Shown here: piece after piece, positions 1-8,127 of the stretch
How positions within the stretch are numbered: the first letter of the stretch is position 1
Layout of the letters: each line of letters opens with the position of its first letter
Assembly (NCBI GenBank): GCA_002308495.1
Contig: DBVW01000021.1
Location: 26,351 to 90,350, forward strand
Direction: 5' to 3'
Length of the DNA: 64,000 bases
Source: Alphaproteobacteria bacterium UBA1254
Lineage (GTDB): Bacteria; Pseudomonadota; Alphaproteobacteria; RF32; CAG-239
The notes under the pieces: model-generated
Databases searched by the model: none
Seen by the model: only the letters and a program-made list of their open reading frames with translations
What the model was told of the DNA's origin: nothing
Program-made: the position numbers and the translations under genes

Positions 1-266
1 TCAAATTCTTCTTTAATTTTTTCCAGTCTCTGAAATTTTCTCAATCCGCCGAGCTTGTCGCCGATTGCCTGCTGAATATTCGCAATAGAAAGTGTTTCCT
101 GAACGGTCGAAATCTGCGCTTGTGCCTGAGAAATAACACTTTGAATCGTATTAAAAACCTCAGCGATATCAAATGTCGGAAAACCGGTTGCGTGCGCCGG
201 AGATGTGCCTAACAATGCGGCCATCAAAGCGCCGTAAAAAACTTTCGAAACAGATTTATTTTGCAT
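1..266 (-). CDS. putative VirB5/TrbJ-like T4SS protein, 3' end outside window
   Basis: The ATG is at 264-266 on the minus strand, with a strong AGGAGG five bases upstream. The 88 visible codons begin with a signal peptide (hydrophobic stretch, then a plausible cleavage after a PAHA sequence), followed by a GFPTFD segment and a Gln/Ala/Ser-rich amphipathic helix. This is the usual layout of VirB5/TrbJ proteins, secreted helical tip or minor subunits of type IV secretion pili. The position directly after VirB2-VirB3-VirB4 is the classical virB order and is the best support. The gene runs off the left edge, so length and C-terminal features cannot be judged. The family call is inference from context and a short N-terminus. 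Confidence 0.45.
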   Translation of the reverse strand, partial: MQNKSVSKVFYGALMAALLGTSPAHATGFPTFDIAEVFNTIQSVISQAQAQISTVQETLSIANIQQAIGDKLGGLRKFQRLEKIKEEF

Positions 267-343
267 CCTAACCTCCTGACGTAAAGAATTCTTTTAATTA
301 TTGTACCTCAAAAATTACTTTTCACCTAATCTTTTTTGAAAAA

Positions 344-2776
344 TTACGCAATATTTAAATATTTTGTAACAAAATTCGCCTCTCCGTATTCTTTAATCAA
401 ACTTTCAACAAGCAAAACGTTCTTTCGACCCGAATTATAGAGTTTCAAATAAGGACCGAGAGCCCCTAAATTAACGTCCAAGATAACCGATTCGCCGGTC
501 GCCGGACGTGAAAGCAAAATAGCATACGGAAAATCACGATATGAACGCCCGAACACAAAATCAAGCTCGCTTTGTGTTAAGTTCCATGTTGCATAATCTT
601 CCGGCATTGCTTGCGGGTTTCTGAAGAACAAAACGGTTTGACATTGGCCTCTGATGACCTCGCCTACACCGAGCTTATCAATAATATTCGGCTGTTGGAA
701 GGCACACAAATAAGCCTGTCTCTTTTTACGACCTTCTTGCAAACCGATCATAAAATAATCTCTAAACATCGGGTGTTTTAACATCGGCGCCGTTTCATCA
801 ATCATAATAAGTGATGGCACACCCGTTTCGCCCGTTTCACTTTGAATTCTGTGCATAATATAGCTGATAACCGCCGGTGCCAAAGTTTCATCTTCAAAAA
901 TGTGCGTAAAATCAAAGGCCATAAATCGTTTTGATTTCAAATCAAGGCTATCCGTATCAGCATTAAAAATGTTGCCGTATTGGTCCGGGTTAACCCAGCG
1001 ATAAATTTCTCTTCTCATATTTCCGGTCGGCGAAAAACAGCTTTTATAAAGATTTTTCATAATACGCTCTTCCGGTCTCAAATAATCAAAAGCCGTCGTT
1101 ACCGCACGCGCAATTTCTCTTTCCGATAATGCATCTTCCGTTAAGGTAATAGCCTTCATCCAACGCCTTAAAAATGCTCTGTTATTCGGTGTATCTGCCG
1201 CATCAAACGGATTTAACGAAACGTTTTTATTATCTCCGTCAAAGCCGATATAAGCCCCGCCGATAGCTCTTGTAAAGATTTCGGCACCTCTGTGTCTGTC
1301 AAAGAAGAACACCTTCAAATCCGAGTGTCTCATTGCCTGTCCGGCCAAAAACGTCAGCAAAGTTGTTTTACCTTGACCGGTCGGACCGATAATACAGCAG
1401 TGTGCCACAGCGCCCTCATCAGGCGAAACGTGGAATTGGAATTGATAAGCAGAACCCGACATCGTCCGAAATGTCGTAATAGCGCCCTGTCCCCAGTCCG
1501 AACGTCCGAAACCTTCCGCCGGTTTGTCAAATGAAATAGCAAGCGCCACAATTCTTGATAAATAGCGATATGTTCTCGGATAGGTATCATAAGTCGGAAA
1601 TTGGCTGAAAAATGATGCTTGCGTAATCCATCCCTCTCGAACGGGCGTAACCGAAAACGTTCGGCAAATACGTTGCACTTCACTCTCGCCGAAATTAAGT
1701 TCTTTTTCATTTTCGCCTTTAAGGATGATTGTCATGGCATATTCCGTCAAAGCCTGATAATCCGCATCACTGTCTTCGATTGCGGCCAGTGCTTGGCTGT
1801 ATTGTTCAACAACGCCGCCCGAAAAATTGGTCATAGCGGCCATTCTTTGTTGTTGCATCAACATCAATCTTGCCTGCGGTCTGAAAATCGGTCTGACATT
1901 ATGCAAAAGAACAAGTTCGCAATCAATCGAAAGGAGCGAAACAATCATACTTTCATCCATATAATCGCCCGTCGTTCTGATTCCCATTACAATTTCATAC
2001 AAATCCTTTTCACCCGAAAAGAAATGTATAATACCTTTTTCTCTTGTGAAATGAATATGGTCTGCCGTCAACATTTCATTAAGCTCGGCACCCTGTGCAT
2101 TTCTGACTTTCGGCTCAGGTTTTGAAACAGGACTGCAAAGTCTTGAAAAAACATAAAACGGACTGTCTTTCGCCGGACTTTCCGGATTTTCATACATCTG
2201 AAAAACGCCATATTCCCCGAGTGTCGCAATAATCGTCTGGCAGGCATAATTCAAATCTTTTAAAGCATCTTTTCTGTCCGCCACGCTCACAATCATATAG
2301 TGCGTATTGGTATAAACTCGATCCATACTTTGCGACCAAACTTCCGAAACTTTCTCCAAAATCGGATTGTTAAAATGACCGACATCTGCTTCTTTCTGTG
2401 TTCTTTCTCTTAAAGTAATCACACGGCAAACGACTGAAAGTTCCGACAAACTGTCAATGGTCGACTTCCGTGCCTCCATCATCGAATAAACTTTTTCCGG
2501 CGTTGCCGACCCCAAATCCATACCCGTAATTCTGAAGACACGCACGTATGTTCCGTTTGCACATTTAATGGTAATACCGTCTTCCATCAGACTTGCAAAA
2601 GGCAAAAAGTCCGAAACGCGTGATTCTCTCGGACTTGGCAAAACCCAGTTGCTGAAACGTGTGGCCAGCAAAACCGCAAAGGCCGCCGCCGAAATCATAC
2701 CGACAATCGCAAGTATAACCTCAACGCTCGTTAAACCTTGTGCAAAAATCGTCGTAAAATCAAAACTAGGGCTCAA
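344..2776 (-). CDS. virB4: VirB4/TrbE/TraC-family T4SS ATPase
   Basis: An 810-residue ATPase that would power pilus biogenesis and substrate transfer at the inner-membrane base of a type IV secretion system. A hydrophobic segment lies at about residues 18-40. The Walker A motif GPTGQGKTT is near residue 460, and a FFDRHRGAEIF segment follows, as is typical of VirB4 and TrbE. Walker B is LIMIDE near 655, followed by the family's GLQEGRKKRQ region, and a conserved FQQPN motif lies shortly after. Length matches the CagE/TrbE/VirB family. Its start overlaps the end of the VirB3-like gene by 11 bases, implying translational coupling. No coupling ATPase (VirD4) or relaxase is visible nearby, so conjugation is not proven. 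Confidence 0.93.
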   Translation of the reverse strand: MSPSFDFTTIFAQGLTSVEVILAIVGMISAAAFAVLLATRFSNWVLPSPRESRVSDFLPFASLMEDGITIKCANGTYVRVFRITGMDLGSATPEKVYSMMEARKSTIDSLSELSVVCRVITLRERTQKEADVGHFNNPILEKVSEVWSQSMDRVYTNTHYMIVSVADRKDALKDLNYACQTIIATLGEYGVFQMYENPESPAKDSPFYVFSRLCSPVSKPEPKVRNAQGAELNEMLTADHIHFTREKGIIHFFSGEKDLYEIVMGIRTTGDYMDESMIVSLLSIDCELVLLHNVRPIFRPQARLMLMQQQRMAAMTNFSGGVVEQYSQALAAIEDSDADYQALTEYAMTIILKGENEKELNFGESEVQRICRTFSVTPVREGWITQASFFSQFPTYDTYPRTYRYLSRIVALAISFDKPAEGFGRSDWGQGAITTFRTMSGSAYQFQFHVSPDEGAVAHCCIIGPTGQGKTTLLTFLAGQAMRHSDLKVFFFDRHRGAEIFTRAIGGAYIGFDGDNKNVSLNPFDAADTPNNRAFLRRWMKAITLTEDALSEREIARAVTTAFDYLRPEERIMKNLYKSCFSPTGNMRREIYRWVNPDQYGNIFNADTDSLDLKSKRFMAFDFTHIFEDETLAPAVISYIMHRIQSETGETGVPSLIMIDETAPMLKHPMFRDYFMIGLQEGRKKRQAYLCAFQQPNIIDKLGVGEVIRGQCQTVLFFRNPQAMPEDYATWNLTQSELDFVFGRSYRDFPYAILLSRPATGESVILDVNLGALGPYLKLYNSGRKNVLLVESLIKEYGEANFVTKYLNIA

Positions 2777-3056
2777 ATTTATTTCCTCTCTCTTTATATA
2801 AGTTTGTCGAAACTTTGTTTGTCTGTCCGAAAGCCTGAATCATTGTTGACAGGTGCGGTTCTTTTGCACCTGCCAACACAATGGCTATATGGCAACTGAT
2901 AATCGAAACAACAAACAACAGAGGGTTAACACTACCGACACCGACAGCCATAAACATTAATGGAACCTGTATTCCGGCATTAATTGCTGTTGGCAACACA
3001 GGCCCCCAAAAAAGTTTCGGAGGCTGTGCCACAGCTTTTAAAATCATATCCCTCAT
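2766..3056 (-). CDS. virB3: VirB3-like inner-membrane protein
   Basis: This 96-residue protein has an N-terminal AVAQPPKLFWGP segment followed by two closely spaced hydrophobic helices (about residues 23-65). It matches the short VirB3/TrbD plan, in which an Arg/Gln-Pro-Pro segment precedes the membrane hairpin. VirB3 sits in the inner membrane with VirB4 and is sometimes fused to it; here it overlaps the virB4 start by 11 bases. It lies 20 bases after the long VirB2-like gene. Small size makes similarity weak, but gene order VirB2-VirB3-VirB4 makes the call firm. Confidence 0.8.
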   Translation of the reverse strand: MRDMILKAVAQPPKLFWGPVLPTAINAGIQVPLMFMAVGVGSVNPLLFVVSIISCHIAIVLAGAKEPHLSTMIQAFGQTNKVSTNLYKERGNKFEP

Positions 3057-3076
3057 CTTACCAAATCTCTTTTATC

Positions 3077-4375
3077 TTAGTTTCCGAAAAGACCTTTCAA
3101 TTTGTTCATGGCATCGGTAAATGTTCCCCATGCTGCATCAACATTTTTACCCGTGTTATAAACCTTATTTCCGGCACTGGCACCCGTGTCAACCACGCCG
3201 CCGGCATCTGTAACACCGTTTTGCTGTTTATGCAACCAGTCATTAATTGCCTTAATGGCATCAGAAACACTGTTGCTCCCGTCCGGATTCGTTTCACCGT
3301 TCGTTGACCAAACGGTCGCCGTATCGCTGACATTACCGCCGATGCCCATCAAAGCACCTAAAATTTGGTTAATATCACGCGTAACCGAACCTGTTGCACC
3401 GGCCGTATTATGCGTCAAATTGGAAAGATCTTTAAGCTTGTCCAAAAACGTTCCGCCGCCGCCGACAATAGCGCCGCCTTGTTGTATTGCGCTCCAAATA
3501 TCGACAGCCGCACCGACACCGCCGGCAACAGCCGTTGCCGCATTCTGACCGGCATCTACGGTATTATTAACCGTGCGCCAAATATCGCCTAATTGCTGCC
3601 ATGCTGATTTTGAACAAACACCGTCTTTAACTGTTCCTTGGCAAGTTTCTTGTGAGATTTGAACAGTCCCGTTTTCACTGACCGTGCAAACGCTTCTCGT
3701 CCCGCCTTCGCTCCACTTACTCTTTGAACTTGTGCTTGAAGGACTGCAGCCTGCCTGAACCATTTTTGCAAAATCCGAACTTTCGACATCAACATTGCCG
3801 ACCTTAACCGTATCAGGCAAATTGTTCAAACCGCCTTCTTGGAAATATTCCGACATTTGTCTTTCCAATTCCCATTGCATTTCCTGTTCTGCTTCTGCAA
3901 TCATCGCATCAAGCTCGGCATCGCTGATATCGCCCGGCAACGCCGGTTTTTCACCGCTATAATTCGGATCTGTAATATCTGTAGGATTTGTGCCGCTGAC
4001 TGAAGCATTGGCGTATGGCTTAGCTTCCAAAAAGTTATCAAAAGTCAACTGTGCCTGTTCTCTTGATTGCCAATAATCGTCTCCGCTGAAATATTCCAAA
4101 AACGGAAACATCAAGGCTAAAAGCGAAAGGCCTATCATAATATAGCCTAAGTGTTTGTAGCTGATTTTATTAAAGATCGCCGCAACGGCAAACACAACCA
4201 AACCGAAGCCGGAAATCACATAGACGATTTGTCTTAAATCAACCAGCGTACTGTAAAGCTTTCCCTGAATCGTATCAAAAATTTCGGAATCCGCCGCAAT
4301 CGCATCAGTCGAAAACAAAAGACAAAACATTGTCATTAAAAAGAGTGATTTTAAAAACTGTCTCAAATTTTTCAT
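3077..4375 (-). CDS. VirB2/TrbC-like protein with long C-terminal extension
   Basis: I place the start at the ATG at 4373-4375, because the in-frame ATG at 4385-4387 overlaps the GGAGG that is correctly spaced for the second one. The 432-residue product has a signal peptide ending near an AIAA sequence, then two membrane helices in the VirB2/TrbC arrangement (to about residue 100). An extension of some 330 residues follows, which ordinary VirB2 pilins (about 100-130 residues) lack. The extension is rich in Gly, Ala, Thr, Asn and Asp, has an acidic helix (about 150-190) and four Cys clustered near residues 205-265 that could form disulfides. It is the third VirB2-like gene in a row. It may be a specialised minor or tip subunit; that is inference. 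Confidence 0.7.
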   Translation of the reverse strand: MKNLRQFLKSLFLMTMFCLLFSTDAIAADSEIFDTIQGKLYSTLVDLRQIVYVISGFGLVVFAVAAIFNKISYKHLGYIMIGLSLLALMFPFLEYFSGDDYWQSREQAQLTFDNFLEAKPYANASVSGTNPTDITDPNYSGEKPALPGDISDAELDAMIAEAEQEMQWELERQMSEYFQEGGLNNLPDTVKVGNVDVESSDFAKMVQAGCSPSSTSSKSKWSEGGTRSVCTVSENGTVQISQETCQGTVKDGVCSKSAWQQLGDIWRTVNNTVDAGQNAATAVAGGVGAAVDIWSAIQQGGAIVGGGGTFLDKLKDLSNLTHNTAGATGSVTRDINQILGALMGIGGNVSDTATVWSTNGETNPDGSNSVSDAIKAINDWLHKQQNGVTDAGGVVDTGASAGNKVYNTGKNVDAAWGTFTDAMNKLKGLFGN

Positions 4376-4406
4376 GTTTGCCTCCATTTAAATTAATAAT
4401 ATATTC

Positions 4407-4763
4407 TTATTTAAGTGTATCCGTAATCCCAAAAACATCAACATCAACTTCTGCTCCGGTACCTTGCGTTAAATACTTCAAAAGAGCTGCTGTTCCTGCA
4501 ATAACCACAACACCGATAATAATCACCGAAAGCCATTTCCAGTTCAGCGCACCGAAAACCGCGCCGATAGCGATGGCAATAATACCGAAACCGGCTGCAA
4601 CAAATATGATTTTTTTCATACCATTAAAAATTTCGCCGCCGGTCTTCGTCAAACTTTCAAAAGCGGCATAACTTTCCGTTGAAAATAAAATTAAAGAAAG
4701 CGCGTAAACCAAGAGGCCCGCGAGCAAATACATTTTTAATTTCTCAAAATTTACGTTCAACAT
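4407..4763 (-). CDS. VirB2/TrbC-like pilin
   Basis: This 118-residue protein has an N-terminal hydrophobic signal segment (about residues 11-33, ending in SYAA). A short polar stretch follows, then two membrane helices separated by a small LNWKWL loop, and a short acidic tail. This is the standard VirB2/TrbC pilin-precursor plan; mature subunits insert in the inner membrane before polymerising into the T4SS pilus. It resembles the neighbouring 128-residue pilin, especially around the FGIIAIAIGAVFG and NWKWL positions, so the two are probably tandem duplicates. It is cotranscribed leftward with virB3 and virB4. Which copy is the major pilin is not shown by sequence. Confidence 0.78.
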   Translation of the reverse strand: MLNVNFEKLKMYLLAGLLVYALSLILFSTESYAAFESLTKTGGEIFNGMKKIIFVAAGFGIIAIAIGAVFGALNWKWLSVIIIGVVVIAGTAALLKYLTQGTGAEVDVDVFGITDTLK

Positions 4764-4823
4764 AATCTTTTCCTTTCGCCTTTAAAAGCTATTGACATAA
4801 GTCTTACCATAATAATTGAAGTA

Positions 4824-4853
4824 AAGGGAAAGCCCGTTAAAGAGCTTTCCCTT
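4824..4853 (-). terminator. hairpin after the first VirB2-like pilin, likely partial terminator
   Basis: There is a perfect 10-bp stem (AAGGGAAAGC at 4824-4833 and its complement at 4844-4853) with a 10-base loop, 10 bases after the 128-residue pilin gene. On the minus strand only three T residues follow the stem, so termination should be incomplete. Such hairpins after a major pilin gene often make the upstream mRNA more abundant than the downstream cistrons. That role is inference. Confidence 0.6.
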
Positions 4854-4863
4854 AAGCTTTATC

Positions 4864-5250
4864 TTAGTACAAGATAGTATCACCGGATTGAGAGTTATCT
4901 CTAAATGTATCGGCATAACCACCTTGACCTGTTGTCGTAACCGTATCACCTGTAGCGTATTCGATAACGGCACCGGCAGCAGCCAAAACGCCAAGACCGA
5001 CAGCTAAAGCGCCGAACCAAGGCCATTTAACTTTACCGAAGATAGCTTGAACGGCTAAGCCGACCAAACCGAAACCACCGATAACGAACACAATCGTTCT
5101 GACAGATTTAAATACGTTTGCACCTTTTTTAATTGCTGTTTGAACAACCGTAGAAGATTGAACGGCAGCGCTGGCATCGCTTGTCATAGCAACCATCAAA
5201 ACAAGTGCTAAGCTAAACAATGTCCAGAAATTGTTTTTTAAGAATGTCAT
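4864..5250 (-). CDS. VirB2/TrbC-like pilin, probable major subunit
   Basis: This 128-residue protein has a signal peptide ending in DASA-A near residue 28 and two membrane helices (about 50-70 and 77-97) joined by a KVKWPWFG loop. Its polar, Gly/Thr-rich tail ends in Tyr. This matches VirB2/TrbC pilin precursors in size and layout. It is first in the leftward operon, has a strong AAAGGAG ribosome site, and is followed by a stable hairpin, all consistent with the most highly expressed pilin. It is one of three tandem VirB2-like genes. Assignment as major subunit is inference from position. Confidence 0.8.
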   Translation of the reverse strand: MTFLKNNFWTLFSLALVLMVAMTSDASAAVQSSTVVQTAIKKGANVFKSVRTIVFVIGGFGLVGLAVQAIFGKVKWPWFGALAVGLGVLAAAGAVIEYATGDTVTTTGQGGYADTFRDNSQSGDTILY

Positions 5251-5639
5251 AGTTTTTCTCCTTTAACAAATTAAACAAAACTTCTTTATACAATTATAGA
5301 ATATCAGATTTTTTCGCTTTTGACCAGCATTTTCTTTGCTTTATAAATTCTCGTAACACTTTGATTTTGCTAACAAACCCAAGCCTGTAACAAAAAATTC
5401 ATAATCGTTCTGACATCCAAAACACCCATTTTTATATCATCAAAAAGTTAAAACATCCTAAACAAAAAATCAATCTTTTAAACCCCGAAATATTTGCAAA
5501 ACTTTCGTCTTTCCTATTAAACAATTTTTAACACAATCTGTTGTAAATTATCGTAAGATGAAACCGTAAAAGTCCGAGGAAAAAGCGCACACGTGCTTAT
5601 TTTTAGGGCGTTTGTAAATTTTGGAGCAAATAAAAAATA
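5251..5639. promoter_or_regulatory. divergent promoter region between T4SS and type IVb pilus operons
   Basis: This is a 389-bp AT-rich region with no convincing ORF. On the minus strand a TATAAT hexamer (5298-5293) lies about 45 bases before the first VirB2-like gene and is the best -10 candidate, though I see no good -35. The rightward side has no clear promoter. A GGAG at about 5623-5626 precedes the 5640 ATG at a long spacing of about 13 bases. Sharing one regulatory region suggests both operons are controlled together. Confidence 0.4.
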
Positions 5640-7304
5640 ATGCAAAAAAATAATGTAAAAAATTTTGTTTGCAGTTTTCTTTTTTCCATTTTGGCTGTTT
5701 TTTGCATCCAAAAATTATTCTTGCGCACACCTGTTGTTAAAAAAGCAGACACAGATCAAAACATCAAAGTTGAAAAGATACAGCTCTTTTCCGAAAAAAG
5801 TGCGCCGAAAGATGACATTGTTTTAAATAAAGTTGCCGTAAACGAAGTTGATGTTTCCGACATCTCGGCATTAACGGCAGAACCCGTTACAAAAGAAAAA
5901 GAAATAAAAGAGGCTCCTTCTCCCGTTGTCGCACTCTCAAATGAAACGCCTCAAAATGAGGTTGCCGTTTCAACCGATTTGGCTTTTGCAAGCGAAATAT
6001 CTCTGAGCGACGAAGACATTGAAGAAATTAAAGATATGGACAATCATGTCAAGAGCGGCATTGTCTATGCGCAAAACGACCTTTCTGTTTCAAACACATC
6101 TGATGACGAAGAAATTCCTCTCATTGAAAACACCGAGCAGAAACACCAATATATTAATGTGTCGAATGCTTCATCCGCTTCTCAAATTGCCATGGTAGAA
6201 CCCGACGTTCTCGTCAACACCATTGAAGAGTCGGACATATTAAATGAAGAAAAAGATTTAGCCGAAGCCGACATCAAAAACAGTGAGCTCGGCGAAATAT
6301 TCGCACTTTCTCAAAATCAGGAAAATATCGACGTTGATGAAAGCGCTTGGCAAACAGCCGAAATCGGCGCAAGCTCAAAGACGGATGACCTTGAACAAAC
6401 CCAAGACGAAGACAGCCCGTGGGTTGTAGCCAAAGGCAACAAATTTGCCAAGAATCAAGCGGCTGTCGAAGAGTTTTCGAAAGATCTGCCTCAAAGCGAT
6501 GAACAAACGGAAAGTGAAGACGAAAATATCGAGACACGGCAAACACCTGATGAACAGGTTATCAGCCAAACTTTCATCGAACCTCTTTTAAAAGAAAAAG
6601 AGCAGGAACCGGAACAAAAATTAGCTTATCAAATGATTCAAAATATTTTGATTCCTATCCCCGAAGACATTTTAAATGATGCCGATTTAACGCCGGACTT
6701 AACGGCGACACCGGAAGGCAAAAAGCCCGAAAAGAAAACCGTTATCATAACCGAAGAAGAACAACAGTTAAGTGAAAACGAAAAAGAAAGCGGCTTATTT
6801 AAAAGCATCAGTTCGTGGTTTGGCAAAAACAAAGATTCAAACCCGCAAACCACAATCAAAAAAGATTCGAAACAAAAACCGAAAACTTCTTCTAAAAAAA
6901 GCGTAAAACAAAAAGTGCTGTCTGCCTTAGGGCAAGAAGAAGAACAAGAAGATCCGACCCCGATTATGCCGGCAGAGCTCCGTCTGTCTTTCCAGCCGAA
7001 CCGCGCCGAAATTTCGGGACAAACATTAAAATGGATATACGCTTTTGCCGACAACGCGCGTGACAACGATGATGTTTACATCGAAGTCCGCATGGACGGC
7101 ACAAGTTCTTATGCGCTTCAGCAAAAAAGACTGAATTTGCTCAGCAGCATTTTCAGTTCGCGCGGCGTTGATTATCGCAAAGTAAACACGATATTCACAT
7201 CTCGCGAACCGAACTCATTTATTATTAGGAACATTCGTTTTAACAACAAAGAAAAAGAGAGGGAACAAACGATTTATACGGGCGAATGGATAGAGTGTCC
7301 TTAA
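5640..7304 (+). CDS. acidic envelope protein with OmpA-like C-terminal domain
   Basis: This 554-residue protein has one N-terminal membrane segment (about residues 9-27) with no lipobox. A long, very acidic low-complexity region (about 30-370) follows, then a basic Lys-rich linker (about 395-430) and a folded C-terminal domain (about 440-554). That domain starts with LRLSFQPNRAEIS and has a later YALQQKRLNLLSSIFSSRGV helix. This order resembles OmpA-type peptidoglycan-binding domains, but the usual Asp and Arg ligands are not clearly kept. As first gene of the type IVb pilus operon it could link the secretin or basal body to the cell wall. The family match is tentative. Confidence 0.5.
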   Translation: MQKNNVKNFVCSFLFSILAVFCIQKLFLRTPVVKKADTDQNIKVEKIQLFSEKSAPKDDIVLNKVAVNEVDVSDISALTAEPVTKEKEIKEAPSPVVALSNETPQNEVAVSTDLAFASEISLSDEDIEEIKDMDNHVKSGIVYAQNDLSVSNTSDDEEIPLIENTEQKHQYINVSNASSASQIAMVEPDVLVNTIEESDILNEEKDLAEADIKNSELGEIFALSQNQENIDVDESAWQTAEIGASSKTDDLEQTQDEDSPWVVAKGNKFAKNQAAVEEFSKDLPQSDEQTESEDENIETRQTPDEQVISQTFIEPLLKEKEQEPEQKLAYQMIQNILIPIPEDILNDADLTPDLTATPEGKKPEKKTVIITEEEQQLSENEKESGLFKSISSWFGKNKDSNPQTTIKKDSKQKPKTSSKKSVKQKVLSALGQEEEQEDPTPIMPAELRLSFQPNRAEISGQTLKWIYAFADNARDNDDVYIEVRMDGTSSYALQQKRLNLLSSIFSSRGVDYRKVNTIFTSREPNSFIIRNIRFNNKEKEREQTIYTGEWIECP

Positions 7305-7395
7305 ATGGTATAAGTTATCCAAATCGCTTGATTATTTAAATAAGAGTTTGTAAGATTGAAAAAATATGGAAAAATATGATTTAAAGGATTTTAAA

Positions 7396-8127
7396 ATGAA
7401 CAGAAAAATACCATTATTTGCTTGCTTAGCAGCGCTTCTTGGCTTATCCGGCTGTGTGCTGTATAAAACCACAACAACGCAAGAAACTGTTTACGATCAA
7501 AACGCTTTAACGGATGAGTGTCCGCAAGGAAACTGCGAAACAGATCCTTTCATAAACTACACCCAAACCAGAGCAAACTACAGACAATACGGCGAGCTCT
7601 CTCCGCGCGATCATTTGGTTTCGCAATCGGGTGCCGGCAACAATATTTCCGCGGCAATTCCTCCTTCAATCGAAAATGAGGTAATCACGTATGAAGAGCA
7701 GATTCATGTCGCCGAAAACAACTTGCCCGAAGAGATGATTATGGAATGCGACAGCGTCCCTTGTCCGCAAATACTCACGGCCGAACCGGACGAAACCGAA
7801 AAGGTTAAAGAAGCTGAAGACAACAAAAATGTCTCAAACGACGCTGATGGTGAAGATCCTGTTCAAGATTGGTATGCCGAAGAAGGACAAAACCTCAAGG
7901 CGCTCTTAACAACATGGAGCGAACAATCGGGCTGGCGTTTGGTATGGAACACAAACAGAAACTATGTCTTAAATGCCGGCGCTATGTTCAGAGGTCGTTT
8001 TGCTGATGTCAGCTCTGCTTTAATCAGAGCTTTTGCGCGCGCAAGACCGGCTCCAATCGCCACATTTTACAAAGGAAACCGCGTATTAGTCGTTGAAACA
8101 ATGGAGGATGAAAATGCGTATGACTAA
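7396..8127 (+). CDS. TcpQ/PilL-like type IVb pilus lipoprotein
   Basis: The start at 7396 is chosen because AAAGGA lies eight bases upstream and the product then opens with a lipoprotein signal whose lipobox LSGC puts Cys at residue 20; the upstream in-frame ATG at 7366 would bury it. The 243-residue product has a polar middle and a C-terminal domain (about residues 160-238) with LKALLTTWSEQSGW, later F-G-F and ending GNRVLVVE. That is the pattern of the TcpQ C-terminal domain also found at the end of R64 PilL. TcpQ-type proteins assist secretin placement in the outer membrane. The secretin gene overlaps by 14 bases, supporting partnership. Confidence 0.75.
   Translation: MNRKIPLFACLAALLGLSGCVLYKTTTTQETVYDQNALTDECPQGNCETDPFINYTQTRANYRQYGELSPRDHLVSQSGAGNNISAAIPPSIENEVITYEEQIHVAENNLPEEMIMECDSVPCPQILTAEPDETEKVKEAEDNKNVSNDADGEDPVQDWYAEEGQNLKALLTTWSEQSGWRLVWNTNRNYVLNAGAMFRGRFADVSSALIRAFARARPAPIATFYKGNRVLVVETMEDENAYD

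Noticed and set aside
4782..4994. 70-residue minus-strand ORF
   Set aside because: It overlaps the end of a clear VirB2-like gene and the hairpin in another frame, without a start signal.
1..5250. Complete integrative conjugative element
   Set aside because: No relaxase, coupling protein, integrase, att site or tRNA border is visible. The left side is cut, so it can be neither claimed nor excluded.
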